Assembly: GCA_937961455.1 (NCBI GenBank)
Contig: CALGNN010000085.1
Span: 1 to 64,000 of the forward strand
Reading direction: 5' to 3'
DNA: 64,000 bases
Origin: an uncultured Saprospiraceae bacterium
GTDB taxonomy: Bacteria > Bacteroidota > Bacteroidia > Chitinophagales > Saprospiraceae
A program made the translations under genes and the position numbers. Below the pieces are notes generated by a model. That model saw only the letters and a program-made list of their open reading frames with translations, was not told the DNA's origin and ran no database searches. Each line of letters opens with the position of its first letter. The first letter of the stretch is position 1. Of the stretch, positions 1-8,892 are shown in pieces.

Positions 1-647
1 ATTTTCCATTTTACTGATTGTTCTGTATTGGGAGAATCCGCATCTCTTGGTCCAAACATCATTAGGGATGGCCACCAAAATCTATTTAAAGCATCTTGTG
101 CCATTGCTTTTTGTTCTGCTGTTCCATTGCAGAGTGTAAGCATAATTTCATAACCTTGTCTTTGGTGGAAACTTTCTTCTTTACAAATTCTAACCATGGC
201 TCTTGCATAAGGTCCGAATGAGGTTCTTGTAAGCATTACTTGATTAATAATGGCTGCGCCGTCAACTAACCATCCGATCGCACCAATGTCTGCCCAACTA
301 AGTGTTGGGTAATTAAAGATGCTGGAGTATTTTGCTTTACCTGTATGCAGTTGATCGAACATTTCATCCCGTGAGATACCCAAGGTTTCGGCAGCGCTAT
401 ATAAATACAAACCATGGCCGGCTTCATCTTGAACTTTTGCTAAAAGCCCTAGTTTTCTTTTTAATGTTGGAGCACGAGTTATCCAATTTCCTTCTGGGAG
501 CATACCCACAATTTCAGAATGGGCATGTTGAGATATTTGCCTGATATGGGTTTTGCGATATTTTTCAGGCATCCAATCTTTAGGTTCGATTTTTTCACCT
601 TTGTCAATTCTATCTTGAAACTGATCTTCTAAGTTTGTAATGCTCAT
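1..647 (-). CDS. paaA: 1,2-phenylacetyl-CoA epoxidase catalytic subunit PaaA (C-terminus off window)
   Basis: Catalytic di-iron subunit of the multicomponent oxygenase that converts phenylacetyl-CoA to its ring 1,2-epoxide in aerobic phenylacetate degradation. The minus-strand frame opens with ATG at 645-647 and stays open to the window edge (215 full codons). The translation contains the family block around [33 protein letters not shown] and [11 protein letters not shown]; the EIVG Glu and the EAGH Glu/His are the kind of di-iron ligands known in PaaA. The last residues seen are [10 protein letters not shown]. It starts 9 bp after the paaE stop, so the two are co-transcribed; paaB, C and D presumably follow outside the window. 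Only the far C-terminus is missing, so the family call is secure. Confidence 0.93.
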   Translation of the reverse strand, partial: MSITNLEDQFQDRIDKGEKIEPKDWMPEKYRKTHIRQISQHAHSEIVGMLPEGNWITRAPTLKRKLGLLAKVQDEAGHGLYLYSAAETLGISRDEMFDQLHTGKAKYSSIFNYPTLSWADIGAIGWLVDGAAIINQVMLTRTSFGPYARAMVRICKEESFHQRQGYEIMLTLCNGTAEQKAMAQDALNRFWWPSLMMFGPRDADSPNTEQSVKWK

Positions 648-656
648 AATATAATT

Positions 657-1724
657 TTATACATCAAAATCTACGACAATTTTTTCTGTTGTGGGAATGG
701 CTTGGCAAGTAAGAATAAATCCTTGCGCAACTTCATCATCCTCTAAGCCATAATGTACTGCCATGTTTACTTCTCCTTCAATCAGCTTTGCTCTACAAGT
801 ACAACAAACACCTCCTTTACATGCATAAGGTAAGTCGGCCGCATGTATTAATGCAGCATCTAAAATATTGTTACTTCCTTGTGCTATATTAAAACTCCAT
901 TGTTTGCCTCCTTCTTGAATGGTAATTTCACAGTCTTTACCTTCAAGTTCTTTTGCAAGATTTTCCGTTTGTACTTGCACTTTAGTACCTGTATTGAATA
1001 ATTCAAAATGTATGGTCTCTTTTGTAACGCCCTGTTCTAATAAAAAATCTCGAATGCAAAAAATCATGGCCTCAGGACCACATATAAAATAGTGATCTGT
1101 TTGCTTAATGGGAAGTATGGAATTCGAAAGTTTGTTTAATTTTTCTTCATCAATTCGACCATTAAATAATTCAACGCTTCTGTGCTCCTTTGTTAAGAAG
1201 TGGAAAATTTCAAAGCGATCAAGAAATTGATTTTTAAGAGCTTCTAATTCCTCTTTGAGTATAATTGAATGCGTGTATTGATTGACAAAGAATAATTTAA
1301 AGTGGGCTTTTTCTTCTGTAAGAAGGTGCGTCTTTATAATCGATAAAATGGGAGTTATACCTGAGCCAGCTGCAAAACAGACATAATTGTTGTCTTGGTC
1401 TTTATCAGTGGTGACATAGAATTTTCCATTAGGCTTGGCTATCTGAAGTTCGTCACCTACTCGAAGGCTTTCATTAGCATATGTGGAAAAGGCACCACCA
1501 GGAACTAGCTTGACGGCAACTTTCCATTCCTTATCTAAAGGACTTGAACACAAGGAGTAAGATCTCCTTACATTTTCACCATTTATAGTTGTTTGGATGG
1601 TTAGGTATTGTCCTTGGATAAAGTTAAATTCTGAAAGTAAATTGTCAGGAATTTTAAATGCAATGATCACACAGTCCTCTGTGCTTTTCTCTATAGATTT
1701 AACTTTAATTGGATGAAATTCCAT
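657..1724 (-). CDS. paaE: phenylacetyl-CoA epoxidase reductase subunit PaaE
   Basis: Flavin/iron-sulfur reductase that passes electrons from NAD(P)H to the PaaABC oxygenase. The 355-residue protein has the class IA reductase layout: an FAD-binding barrel with RRSYSLCSSP (about 54-63), an NAD(P)-binding domain with AAGSGITPILS and ICGPEAMI, then a plant-type ferredoxin domain. The [2Fe-2S] ligands are C302, C307, C310 and C340. Here paaE precedes paaA and is the first gene of the transcript. Its start at 1724 lies directly behind a promoter covered by two palindromes, which indicates repression by a TetR-type regulator, probably the one at 5415-5981. Length and domains match PaaE; a related hydroxylase reductase is excluded by the adjacent paaA. 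Confidence 0.93.
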   Translation of the reverse strand: MEFHPIKVKSIEKSTEDCVIIAFKIPDNLLSEFNFIQGQYLTIQTTINGENVRRSYSLCSSPLDKEWKVAVKLVPGGAFSTYANESLRVGDELQIAKPNGKFYVTTDKDQDNNYVCFAAGSGITPILSIIKTHLLTEEKAHFKLFFVNQYTHSIILKEELEALKNQFLDRFEIFHFLTKEHRSVELFNGRIDEEKLNKLSNSILPIKQTDHYFICGPEAMIFCIRDFLLEQGVTKETIHFELFNTGTKVQVQTENLAKELEGKDCEITIQEGGKQWSFNIAQGSNNILDAALIHAADLPYACKGGVCCTCRAKLIEGEVNMAVHYGLEDDEVAQGFILTCQAIPTTEKIVVDFDV

Positions 1725-1726
1725 AA

Positions 1727-1763
1727 ACTAATGAATATTAGTGTAAAACTAATGATTATTAGT
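1727..1763. promoter_or_regulatory. tandem TetR-type operators in the paa promoter
   Basis: Two 16-bp palindromes with identical arms, ACTAAT-N4-ATTAGT, lie at 1727-1742 and 1748-1763, just upstream of paaE. Their starts are 21 bp apart, about two helical turns, so two dimers would bind the same DNA face. The upstream copy overlaps the predicted -7 box and the other covers the expected transcription start. By analogy with PaaR-type TetR repressors, whose ligand is phenylacetyl-CoA, I infer repression. I noticed no further copy of the full motif in the window. Confidence 0.7.
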
Positions 1764-1774
1764 TTCATTGTCAA
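1744..1774 (-). promoter_or_regulatory. predicted paaE promoter
   Basis: On the minus strand a TTGAC-like -33 element (TTG at 1774-1772) is followed after 20 bp by TAGTTTTA (1751-1744), seven of eight matches to the Bacteroidota -7 consensus TAnnTTTG. Transcription would begin near 1737, inside the downstream palindrome, leaving a very short leader before the ATG at 1724. This arrangement suits direct steric repression. Confidence 0.45.
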
Positions 1775-1799
1775 GTTAAATTAAAATTTGGCTCTTACT

Positions 1800-4700
1800 T
1801 TAAGATTTCACCAATTTGACAAAACGTTGTTTTCCATAGGCATCACTTAAGGAAATTAGAAATGTTCCAGAAGGTAATTGTTCTAAGTCTATGTCGATTT
1901 CATGCGCTCCTTCAGAAAATCTTGTTTTAATAATTTGCTTAATGCTTTGGCCTTTGAGATCAATAAGGCTAATTTTTAAAAATGAAGATTCAGCTAATGA
2001 AAATGAAAGTTTGGTACTAATGTTAGCTGGGTTTGGCGAAAGCATTAATCCTTTTAGTAATGTTATTTCCTGTGTTGGAGTCACGCCTAAAAGATTGGTT
2101 TTGCCAGGTGAGCCATTTAGGTGAACTGGACCAAAATTGATTGCAAGATCATTTTCTAAATCTGGATGCAATAGTTCCAAAGTGTAGCCTAGTCCATTTG
2201 CCAAATGGGGCCATGGCGCAATGCTTTGGTATGTTACTTCATCAACTAGTTCGTCGGATGCATCAAACAATCGAACTTGATCTCCTTCAGAAGATAAACC
2301 AAATTCAAATGGACCTAGAACACCAGTTAGATCAGGATTCAATGCTTCAAATTTTTCTAAATCATTTGCAATGACTACATATTTATTAGCTGGTAAAACA
2401 GTATTATCAGGAAAGCTAAAACTGTTTTCATCTAAAGCATCTTTTAATTGCCAGCCTGATATATCTACAGCATTATTTCCTCTGTTGTATAGTTCTATCC
2501 AATCACCTGTATTAAAATCTGGACTGGATTTATAATTAATTTCGTTGATGATGACACCAGTATTTTCACTGACACCTGATTCAAAAATGGCTTTTATATT
2601 AGCTGCTTCTTTTACATCTACTTCTATTTCTTGCTCTTGACTATTTACATAGCCTTCCCAATGAGAAAATACATATCCAGGCAAAGGAAGTGCAATGAGC
2701 TTTACTGGAACGGATTCAAAGTAATCACCACTCCACAACTTAGTTCTCAGATCGAGGCTATTTAATTTTACATAACCTCTGTGTTCTTGATTAATTTCTA
2801 TGGATAGTCTGTGATATGCAGGTAAATTATATTCAGATAAAATGTCTCCTTTCATGATGGCCAAGCGATTATTGGCAAAGTTTTTCATTACATCAAGTTC
2901 ATTGTTCCAGCTGTTAGCAGATTCGCCCCATCGTGCATAGTGCATGGGAATTTCTGATTCAATATTTGCTGCAACATTGCTTATGTGTTGATTGACATTT
3001 TGAGCTAAAAACCTTGTATTCATTTCATCAGCAAACTGATTGATGAACTTATGTCGGAATTCTTGATTTTCATTTAGTTTTCTAAATAGTAAAGTTGACC
3101 AAGGAGGATTTGGCCAATTGGGCCCATTCGATTCAAGAGCAAAAGCAAGAGTGTTATTTAAAAAGGCATTGTCATTCCATGGACCAAAGCCAAAATCTGT
3201 ATCAAATAATATCCATCTCCATTTTCCATCTTTTGGGCGCCAATATTTAATATTATTTCCGGGCCAATCTTGATTGTCAACATATATCTGTGTGAGATAG
3301 TATAAAATAAAATTATCAACATCGATTTGATCTGTTACGAATTCGTAATTCGATGAGTTTGACAAATTATTTGAACCAACGAAATCAATTAGACTTGCGT
3401 AATCACTGTTGTCTCCTTGAATTACTTCTCCTGAAAATTCCAATATGTCAACTGAATCTGGATTCACTCCATGTTTAGAAGCGATAAAGTGTTCATTAAT
3501 TTTTTCTCTCATATTGTAAAATCCCCAATACTCACCATTAATGTATGTTGCAGCTGGTCTATAGAATTGAACTTCAAGATCACTTCCTTTCATTAAACTT
3601 GTCATCGTGCCGTCACGCATATTACTATTGAGTAGATCATTACCTGAGTTTCTCAGAACGATGGCTTGAAACACATCATAATCTAAATCTTGAAAAAGAG
3701 GATAGGCTATTTCTTTTTGGCCATAGGCACTTCTCGCGAAAATGGATAAGGATTTCATGTCGAGACCTCTTGACCAACCGCCAAATATTTTTGCTCCAGC
3801 GTTTAGAGAGATAGCATGCGTTCCATCATTTTCGTAAAAACTAAAGTGCATGGGGCGTTCCCAATCTTCCCAAAAATTTGCACCGAAATGAGGAAAAGCA
3901 AAATTGGCATCATTACCTAAAACGTATATACCATATTCTTCATCGAAAAGATTATGAGGCTCAGTTATTAAATTGATTATTGGGAGTGAATGTGTTGCAT
4001 TGATTAAATATGCTCTACTTTGACTTATAGAAGGCACAAAGTCTTCTTTAAAGATGCTGGCTCTGATAACAGTATTTTCATTTATCGGAATGGGATTATT
4101 ATAAATTGGGGATTGATCGTTTGGCAGACTTGCATCTGTGGTATATCTAATAATATCATCAGGGTCATTTGTCGTCAGGCTAAGATTAATGGGTTCTGTT
4201 TTGCCACCTTCATGCGAGAAGACAATTTTTGAAGGATTAATTCCGATACAGAAATTGACATTATTTTGTGTTCCAGGAGTGGGTTCTTTAAAATAGACAT
4301 GACCGCCATCGAAGGGATTTCTACCATATGAAATATCTGATACCAGATTCTCTACTACGATACTATCAGCAATGATCTCTTCCTCATTAATTAAGTAGAT
4401 GGTTTCAAATTCGGATGAAATTTTGAAGTTTGTGTGCATTGACAAGTCATCCAATTCCAAAATATTTGGTGGGTCATCAAAGACTAATGGGTCTTGTGAA
4501 AACACTGCGGATAAAAATGGAATGATGGTCATATCAGAAGAGTTGTTAGAAATATTATGGGCTTGGATTGCCAAGACATTATTTCCATCAACTAGAATAT
4601 TTTCAAAGGATGCAATTGGAAAGCGTTCTGGTTTGTTTCCTTGATACATGAGCGCTTCGTGATCTGTGATCGTGGCTCCATTATAAGAAGGTGGATTCCC

Positions 4701-5309
4701 ATTAATATTTGCTCTTGCTATTTCAACTCCGTTAATGTATGCTACGAAAGCATCATCATAATCTATATCTAACAAAAGTTGTTTTATATCATTCGCATTT
4801 TCAAGATTAAAATTTTTCCTTAAATAGACTGACCTTGTTCCATTGGGGAGTATTGTTTCATCATCTCCATCTGCATATCCAAAACCGGAGTTACCTGTAA
4901 GCCATTGGCTGTCATCAAAATTAATGTTGGTCCAAGAAGCATTTGGGTTTTGTGTTGGAACGATGTACTTAAAGCTGTCGCCTTCATCTATGATGGTCTT
5001 AGAAATTCCAAAGCTGTTTCTGTCCTTCCCAGATGCCCAAAGAAATAGGTAAGACTTCTGCTTTAATAGATAATTGGGGATTGGCCATTTCCTAGGTTTA
5101 TTAATATTATCTGTAAGGCTCCAAGATTCTAATAGTATGTCCTCATTGCTAGAATTGTACAATTCTATCCAGTCAGGACTATTACCATCTTCATCAAAGT
5201 ATTTTGAATTTGAAGCGACTACTTCATTAATATGAATAGATTGTCCAAAACAGTAAATGTTTAGGAGGCACACGGCAATGCATGCTAGTATGTATTTATT
5301 TAATCTCAT
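1800..5309 (-). CDS. secreted lamin-tail/CotH multidomain protein with T9SS type A sorting domain
   Basis: A 1169-residue surface or secreted protein. In order: signal peptide (1-22), lamin-tail domain (about 25-110, INEV...PDWIELYN), a galactose-binding-like beta domain (about 115-270), a chitobiase/FN3-associated-like segment (about 355-435, RYTTDAS), a CotH-family domain (about 445-800, with WGFYNMREKI and WILFDTDFG), an InlB-like repeat ending in HWEG (about 850-920), a second lamin-tail domain (about 925-1060) and a C-terminal type A sorting domain (about 1090-1169, LSPNPA...). CotH proteins are atypical kinases in spore-coat and some extracellular proteins; lamin-tail domains are common in large Bacteroidota exoproteins. 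Function is unknown; adhesion or attachment to extracellular polymers is inference. It is separated from tetR by 105 bp and may be its own unit. Confidence 0.85.
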   Translation of the reverse strand: MRLNKYILACIAVCLLNIYCFGQSIHINEVVASNSKYFDEDGNSPDWIELYNSSNEDILLESWSLTDNINKPRKWPIPNYLLKQKSYLFLWASGKDRNSFGISKTIIDEGDSFKYIVPTQNPNASWTNINFDDSQWLTGNSGFGYADGDDETILPNGTRSVYLRKNFNLENANDIKQLLLDIDYDDAFVAYINGVEIARANINGNPPSYNGATITDHEALMYQGNKPERFPIASFENILVDGNNVLAIQAHNISNNSSDMTIIPFLSAVFSQDPLVFDDPPNILELDDLSMHTNFKISSEFETIYLINEEEIIADSIVVENLVSDISYGRNPFDGGHVYFKEPTPGTQNNVNFCIGINPSKIVFSHEGGKTEPINLSLTTNDPDDIIRYTTDASLPNDQSPIYNNPIPINENTVIRASIFKEDFVPSISQSRAYLINATHSLPIINLITEPHNLFDEEYGIYVLGNDANFAFPHFGANFWEDWERPMHFSFYENDGTHAISLNAGAKIFGGWSRGLDMKSLSIFARSAYGQKEIAYPLFQDLDYDVFQAIVLRNSGNDLLNSNMRDGTMTSLMKGSDLEVQFYRPAATYINGEYWGFYNMREKINEHFIASKHGVNPDSVDILEFSGEVIQGDNSDYASLIDFVGSNNLSNSSNYEFVTDQIDVDNFILYYLTQIYVDNQDWPGNNIKYWRPKDGKWRWILFDTDFGFGPWNDNAFLNNTLAFALESNGPNWPNPPWSTLLFRKLNENQEFRHKFINQFADEMNTRFLAQNVNQHISNVAANIESEIPMHYARWGESANSWNNELDVMKNFANNRLAIMKGDILSEYNLPAYHRLSIEINQEHRGYVKLNSLDLRTKLWSGDYFESVPVKLIALPLPGYVFSHWEGYVNSQEQEIEVDVKEAANIKAIFESGVSENTGVIINEINYKSSPDFNTGDWIELYNRGNNAVDISGWQLKDALDENSFSFPDNTVLPANKYVVIANDLEKFEALNPDLTGVLGPFEFGLSSEGDQVRLFDASDELVDEVTYQSIAPWPHLANGLGYTLELLHPDLENDLAINFGPVHLNGSPGKTNLLGVTPTQEITLLKGLMLSPNPANISTKLSFSLAESSFLKISLIDLKGQSIKQIIKTRFSEGAHEIDIDLEQLPSGTFLISLSDAYGKQRFVKLVKS

Positions 5310-5414
5310 TTATTATAAAGCCAGATTAAATATAGTTAAAAATCAACTTGGTGGATTTAATTTTATTTGGCTAATGACGGAATTCAGTCAGTTGTTATGG
5401 ACGGGATACTTAGC

Positions 5415-5981
5415 TTATTTTGTTACGATTCCTTCAATAAGGTTTTTAAAAAGAATGATTTCCAAATCAATAGGAGATATATCCCGATTTCTATCATACC
5501 AACTATAAAGCCATCTTAATGTTGATAAAATGGAGAACAGGCTTAAATCAATATTGACATCTTTTATTTCACCTAGTTTAATGGCTTCTTTTAAAATAGA
5601 TTTTAAACTCTTTTCATAAGCACTTCTGTGCGATAAATAAATTTCCTTATTCTCTTCGGTAAGCAGTTTCCATTCATTAGTCATCAGTGACATTTTATTT
5701 GTATCCTCGACTGTCAGTCTGACGTGGATAGAAATAATTCTCTTTAATTTATCAGTGGGCGAAAGTTCAGCTTCTTTAACATCTTTCATTCCTTTGACAA
5801 ATGCTTCTGCATTTGACAATAGCAATTCACTTAAAATTTCTTGTTTTGAAGAAATGTGATTGTATAGACTTGAAGCTTTGATGGAAAGTTCATCAGCAAT
5901 ATCTTGCATAGAAGTGGCTGAGTAGCTTTGCTTTCTGAAAAGTTTTGCTCCAGCCTTGAGTATTTTTTCTTTTTGTGTCAA
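5415..5981 (-). CDS. TetR/AcrR family transcriptional regulator (PaaR-like candidate)
   Basis: A 188-residue one-domain regulator with an N-terminal helix-turn-helix: KILKAGAKLFRKQSYSATSMQDIADELSI-type sequence ending in SSLYNHISSK (about residues 5-48). The C-terminal ligand domain is all-helical and resembles the TetR subgroup that responds to acyl-CoAs. Its ATG lies one base after the stop of the TPR lipoprotein gene, so the two are co-transcribed. The palindromic sites upstream of paaE, about 3.7 kb away, are typical TetR operators, so I infer that it represses paaEA, perhaps with phenylacetyl-CoA as inducer. No copy of that palindrome precedes its own transcription unit, so autoregulation is not supported. 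Confidence 0.85.
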   Translation of the reverse strand: MTQKEKILKAGAKLFRKQSYSATSMQDIADELSIKASSLYNHISSKQEILSELLLSNAEAFVKGMKDVKEAELSPTDKLKRIISIHVRLTVEDTNKMSLMTNEWKLLTEENKEIYLSHRSAYEKSLKSILKEAIKLGEIKDVNIDLSLFSILSTLRWLYSWYDRNRDISPIDLEIILFKNLIEGIVTK

Positions 5982-5982
5982 A

Positions 5983-7530
5983 TTAACTTTCTTCCAAATT
6001 CAATAAGGCTTCTGTAGATAGGAGTCTCTTAGGAGCTCTTTCTAAGACTTTAGCATATTGTTTTTTAGCTTCTTTAAATCGCTTTTGCTGCATGAGCCAA
6101 TCGGCGTATAATTCATTGGATGGTTTTACGATATCTGGAGGACCATAATTAAAGGTCGTACTTTCTTCTTTTGCAACTGCCTGTAAAAGCCAATCTTCTG
6201 CTTCCATTTGTTCTCCATAGTGCAAGGCTAACAGAGCTCTGAGCTCAAGTTCAACTACTTCTGCTCTGTCGATGTCTAATTGTGTGGCCATTTGTCGGTT
6301 AGAGGCGCCACTGCACATTTGTGCACCTGCAACTTGAGCTTCATTGAGACTGAGGTTTCTGGTTTTATTTAATTGTGTAATCAGTTTTTCTAATTCTGCA
6401 GGTTTATTTTCAGCTAAAGCAATTTGAGCTTTTTTATAAATATCTATTGCTTGAGTCATGACATTTAATTCTGTATAGTCGAAATCATCAGGCCCCAATG
6501 GATCATTCCATTCTTGTGTGGCAACTAGATAAGCTGTCTTCATCTCTGCATTATAGCCTAAGGACTTTGGGGTTTGTTCTTCTTCGCAATAGGAGGCCAT
6601 TTCCAAAACAAGCTCTTTAGCTTTTTCAAATTCTCCCTTCTGTAAATGGGCATACATGCGCCAATGCAAAGCATGAAAATTTAATGCATTTACACTTAGT
6701 GATTTTGCTTTTTTACGATTTACACTTGCATTAAAAGAAGCGATGTTTGAACTGATGACTTCATCCCACATTCCCATTGCGGCATATATATGAGAAGGCA
6801 TATGTAAAGCATGACCTGCATCAGGTGCTACTTTTGCATAATTGTTAGCAGCGAATAATTCTTTAGGAGCATTAACTGGGTCATCATAAGAATGAATTAG
6901 ATAGTGCAAGGCTCCGGGGTGTTGCGGATTTTCGTCAATAATTCCTTGAACGATTTTAGCGCCTTGTTCATAAGATTTATAATCTCTTTCTTCTTGAGTA
7001 GCTCCTAGAATAGAGAGCGCATAAAATGCACCAATCTCATGATTGCCTGGATACTTTTCATATAAGGATGCCATGTGCTCTTTGTAAGCATTGTCTTTAT
7101 CTTCTTTGAGTCCTGGACTGAATAAGATTTCAGCTCCAGCAAATAAATCTTTCTCAAATTCAGTTTTTAATTTTTTTAATCTTTCTTCTTTATTAGGGGC
7201 TAATTTCTTGAGTGCCAGATTTGCTTTTGTAGGTTTAGTTTCCCTCCATAGTGGATGATTATGTGTCATGGCTTCTCCCCAAAATGCCATGGCAAAGTTT
7301 GGGTCAATGTTTTGGGCTTCAATGAATTTGTCTCTTGCATCCTGATATTCAAAACTATGCATAAGGAGCAGGGCTTCCTTAAATACAGGAATGGCTTCAG
7401 GTGCTCCAGTAACGTCAATAGAAATAACTCCTAAGTCAGCCTCATCTTGTTCTTCAATTTTATCTTCTTGACAAGAAGAAATTAAAAGTAAAAAGAGTAT
7501 GAAGGGGAGGAATCGATTGGCTTGTTTCAT
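5983..7530 (-). CDS. tetratricopeptide-repeat lipoprotein
   Basis: A 515-residue lipoprotein with an N-terminal hydrophobic stretch and a lipobox, LISSC, placing the lipidated Cys at position 20. The mature part is helical, with TPR-like pairs such as EYQDARDKFIEAQNIDPNFAMAF-type sequence near residue 60 and further units at 175-300 and 445-510. Conserved patches include WGEAMTHNHPLW and DAGHALHMPSHIY, which recur in an uncharacterised bacterial TPR family. The His-rich patches could bind a metal, but that is speculation. It is the first gene of a two-gene unit with tetR (1 bp spacing). Role unknown; an envelope scaffold or chaperone is possible. Confidence 0.75.
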   Translation of the reverse strand: MKQANRFLPFILFLLLISSCQEDKIEEQDEADLGVISIDVTGAPEAIPVFKEALLLMHSFEYQDARDKFIEAQNIDPNFAMAFWGEAMTHNHPLWRETKPTKANLALKKLAPNKEERLKKLKTEFEKDLFAGAEILFSPGLKEDKDNAYKEHMASLYEKYPGNHEIGAFYALSILGATQEERDYKSYEQGAKIVQGIIDENPQHPGALHYLIHSYDDPVNAPKELFAANNYAKVAPDAGHALHMPSHIYAAMGMWDEVISSNIASFNASVNRKKAKSLSVNALNFHALHWRMYAHLQKGEFEKAKELVLEMASYCEEEQTPKSLGYNAEMKTAYLVATQEWNDPLGPDDFDYTELNVMTQAIDIYKKAQIALAENKPAELEKLITQLNKTRNLSLNEAQVAGAQMCSGASNRQMATQLDIDRAEVVELELRALLALHYGEQMEAEDWLLQAVAKEESTTFNYGPPDIVKPSNELYADWLMQQKRFKEAKKQYAKVLERAPKRLLSTEALLNLEES

Positions 7531-7599
7531 AGCTTGATAATTGTCTAATAAATTTATGCAAATTTTTAGACAAGCTTTACTAAGTAGTTGGAATTGGGC

Positions 7600-7634
7600 A
7601 AAAAAAAAGAAAGCGTGAATTTCATCGCGCTTTC
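7600..7634 (-). terminator. rho-independent terminator after DUF2853 gene
   Basis: On the minus strand the arms GAAAGCG and CGCTTTC (7634-7628 and 7615-7609) enclose a 12-base loop and are followed by a run of nine T (7608-7600). It lies 65 bp past the stop of the gene at 7699-8040. Confidence 0.75.
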
Positions 7635-7659
7635 AATTAAATTAAAATCGGTTAAAGAG

Positions 7660-7687
7660 GATGCTATTAATTAAAGCATCTTTTTTT
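7660..7687 (+). terminator. second hairpin with T-tract, plus-strand orientation
   Basis: Arms GATGCT and AGCATC (7660-7665, 7675-7680) with a 9-base loop are followed by seven T. No plus-strand gene precedes it, so it may block antisense read-through or simply fold in the 3' untranslated region of the DUF2853 transcript. Confidence 0.35.
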
Positions 7688-7698
7688 AGATCGGGTTC

Positions 7699-8040
7699 TT
7701 ATTTTTTGTAAACGGATCCTTTTCTAAATTTCTTCACTAATAGACCATAAACTAAAACTCTATATTTCTTTCTATTCCCTTTTCCCATTTTAGTCATTGC
7801 CTCTGCAATTGCATCGTCCAATTTTGGACCATCTTTAAGTCCTAATTTTTTGATAAGGAATCCCTTCTTTACTCTTTTAAGTTCTTCTTTGTCACTTGCT
7901 GATACAGTACTTGCATCTGCTTTGTAAATAGAAGGTCCGCAACCCCTAGCAACTTTTTCAATTAAGTCAGCACTTAATCCAAGCTTTAACCGCTTGTTTT
8001 CTTTGCCATAAAGCTCGAGCAACTCATTTAGTTTACCCAT
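7699..8040 (-). CDS. DUF2853 family protein
   Basis: A 113-residue basic cytoplasmic protein. The block GPSIYKADASTVSASD followed by FLIKKLGLKD and the C-terminal YRVLVYGLLVKKF match my recollection of the DUF2853 family, found singly in many Proteobacteria and Bacteroidota. No signal peptide or membrane segment is visible. Biochemical function is unknown. It has its own 3' terminator and 174 bp of upstream space, so it is probably transcribed alone. The size is normal for the family. Confidence 0.8.
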   Translation of the reverse strand: MGKLNELLELYGKENKRLKLGLSADLIEKVARGCGPSIYKADASTVSASDKEELKRVKKGFLIKKLGLKDGPKLDDAIAEAMTKMGKGNRKKYRVLVYGLLVKKFRKGSVYKK

Positions 8041-8146
8041 GTTTAATATAATTTTATAGTTTAAGAAAATTTGTAATATGTTTACTTACGCAATTTAAGG
8101 AATATCTAAAGTATTATGCAAGTTTTCAATTCTTTTTACGCTTTAA

Positions 8147-8171
8147 TTTCACAGGCGTCGACTCTGTGAAA
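8147..8171. repeat. inverted repeat between phosphatase and DUF2853 genes
   Basis: Perfect 8-bp arms TTTCACAG and CTGTGAAA enclose a 9-base loop that contains GTCGAC. There is no T-tract on either side, so it is either a weak terminator for the dsbD-phosphatase unit or a protein-binding site upstream of the DUF2853 gene. Confidence 0.4.
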
Positions 8172-8214
8172 AATTGTTCTAGACCCGTTAGAAAAGCTAA
8201 ACGTAATAGTTTAT

Positions 8215-8892
8215 TTAATTATTGGAGGAAAGGTGATTTTTCACTTTACTGAAGCAATAAAAGAACTCTGTTCCAATCAATGATACGCATTCCAAATATT
8301 TTTCATTTTGCTTTTCGGTGTCGTCGAATGCTTTAGGGTCACTATAGGGAAGGGGGAATCTATGCTTTGCTCCAATTACTATTGGACAAGCTTCTGCAGC
8401 CTCCTCGCAAACTAAAATAGCGAGGTAATCTTTTTCAGGATTAAAGGCATCATCATATTTCTTCGAAAACATTTTTTGAGATTCCTCACCTGCGATACTT
8501 ATATGATAAGTAGGGTTAGAGCTTTGATTATTTTCATGAAGCATTTTCCATCCAGTGGTCATAATAGCTTGAGCCATATTAGGATGCAAGGCAGTTGCTT
8601 CTGTACCTCCTGAGAAGGCGTGTACATTTTCAATTGAAAAATATTTGACAAGTGTTCTAATCCACAACTCACCAACTTGGCTTCTTCTAGAATTGTGTGT
8701 ACAAATGATTACAATATCAAGATGTTGATTACTTGTTAATTCCTCAGAAATGATTTGGGCCATTGCTTCCAAGGAGCTCTTTCTTTCTTCTGTAATACTT
8801 AATGCTTGCTCTTCAAAACTTTGAATGAGTGCATGAAGTTTTTCGTTTTTATTCAAGTTGTAAATTTTGACCAATTTGTCCATCGAATGCAT
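8215..8892 (-). CDS. low-molecular-weight protein tyrosine phosphatase / ArsC-like protein
   Basis: A 225-residue cytoplasmic protein with the LMW-PTP P-loop CTHNSRRS: nucleophile C64 and R70 (C-x5-R-S), plus FSGGTEATALHP and a late SDPKAFDD that supplies the candidate general-acid Asp. This Bacteroidota group is usually labelled protein tyrosine phosphatase and is related to thioredoxin-coupled arsenate reductases; which reaction it performs cannot be told from sequence. The N-terminal region ISITEERK-like (about 32-40) is typical of the group. The start overlaps the end of dsbD by 44 bp (or 35 bp if the second ATG at 8883 is used), suggesting translational coupling. No other arsenic genes are nearby. 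Confidence 0.8.
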   Translation of the reverse strand: MHSMDKLVKIYNLNKNEKLHALIQSFEEQALSITEERKSSLEAMAQIISEELTSNQHLDIVIICTHNSRRSQVGELWIRTLVKYFSIENVHAFSGGTEATALHPNMAQAIMTTGWKMLHENNQSSNPTYHISIAGEESQKMFSKKYDDAFNPEKDYLAILVCEEAAEACPIVIGAKHRFPLPYSDPKAFDDTEKQNEKYLECVSLIGTEFFYCFSKVKNHLSSNN

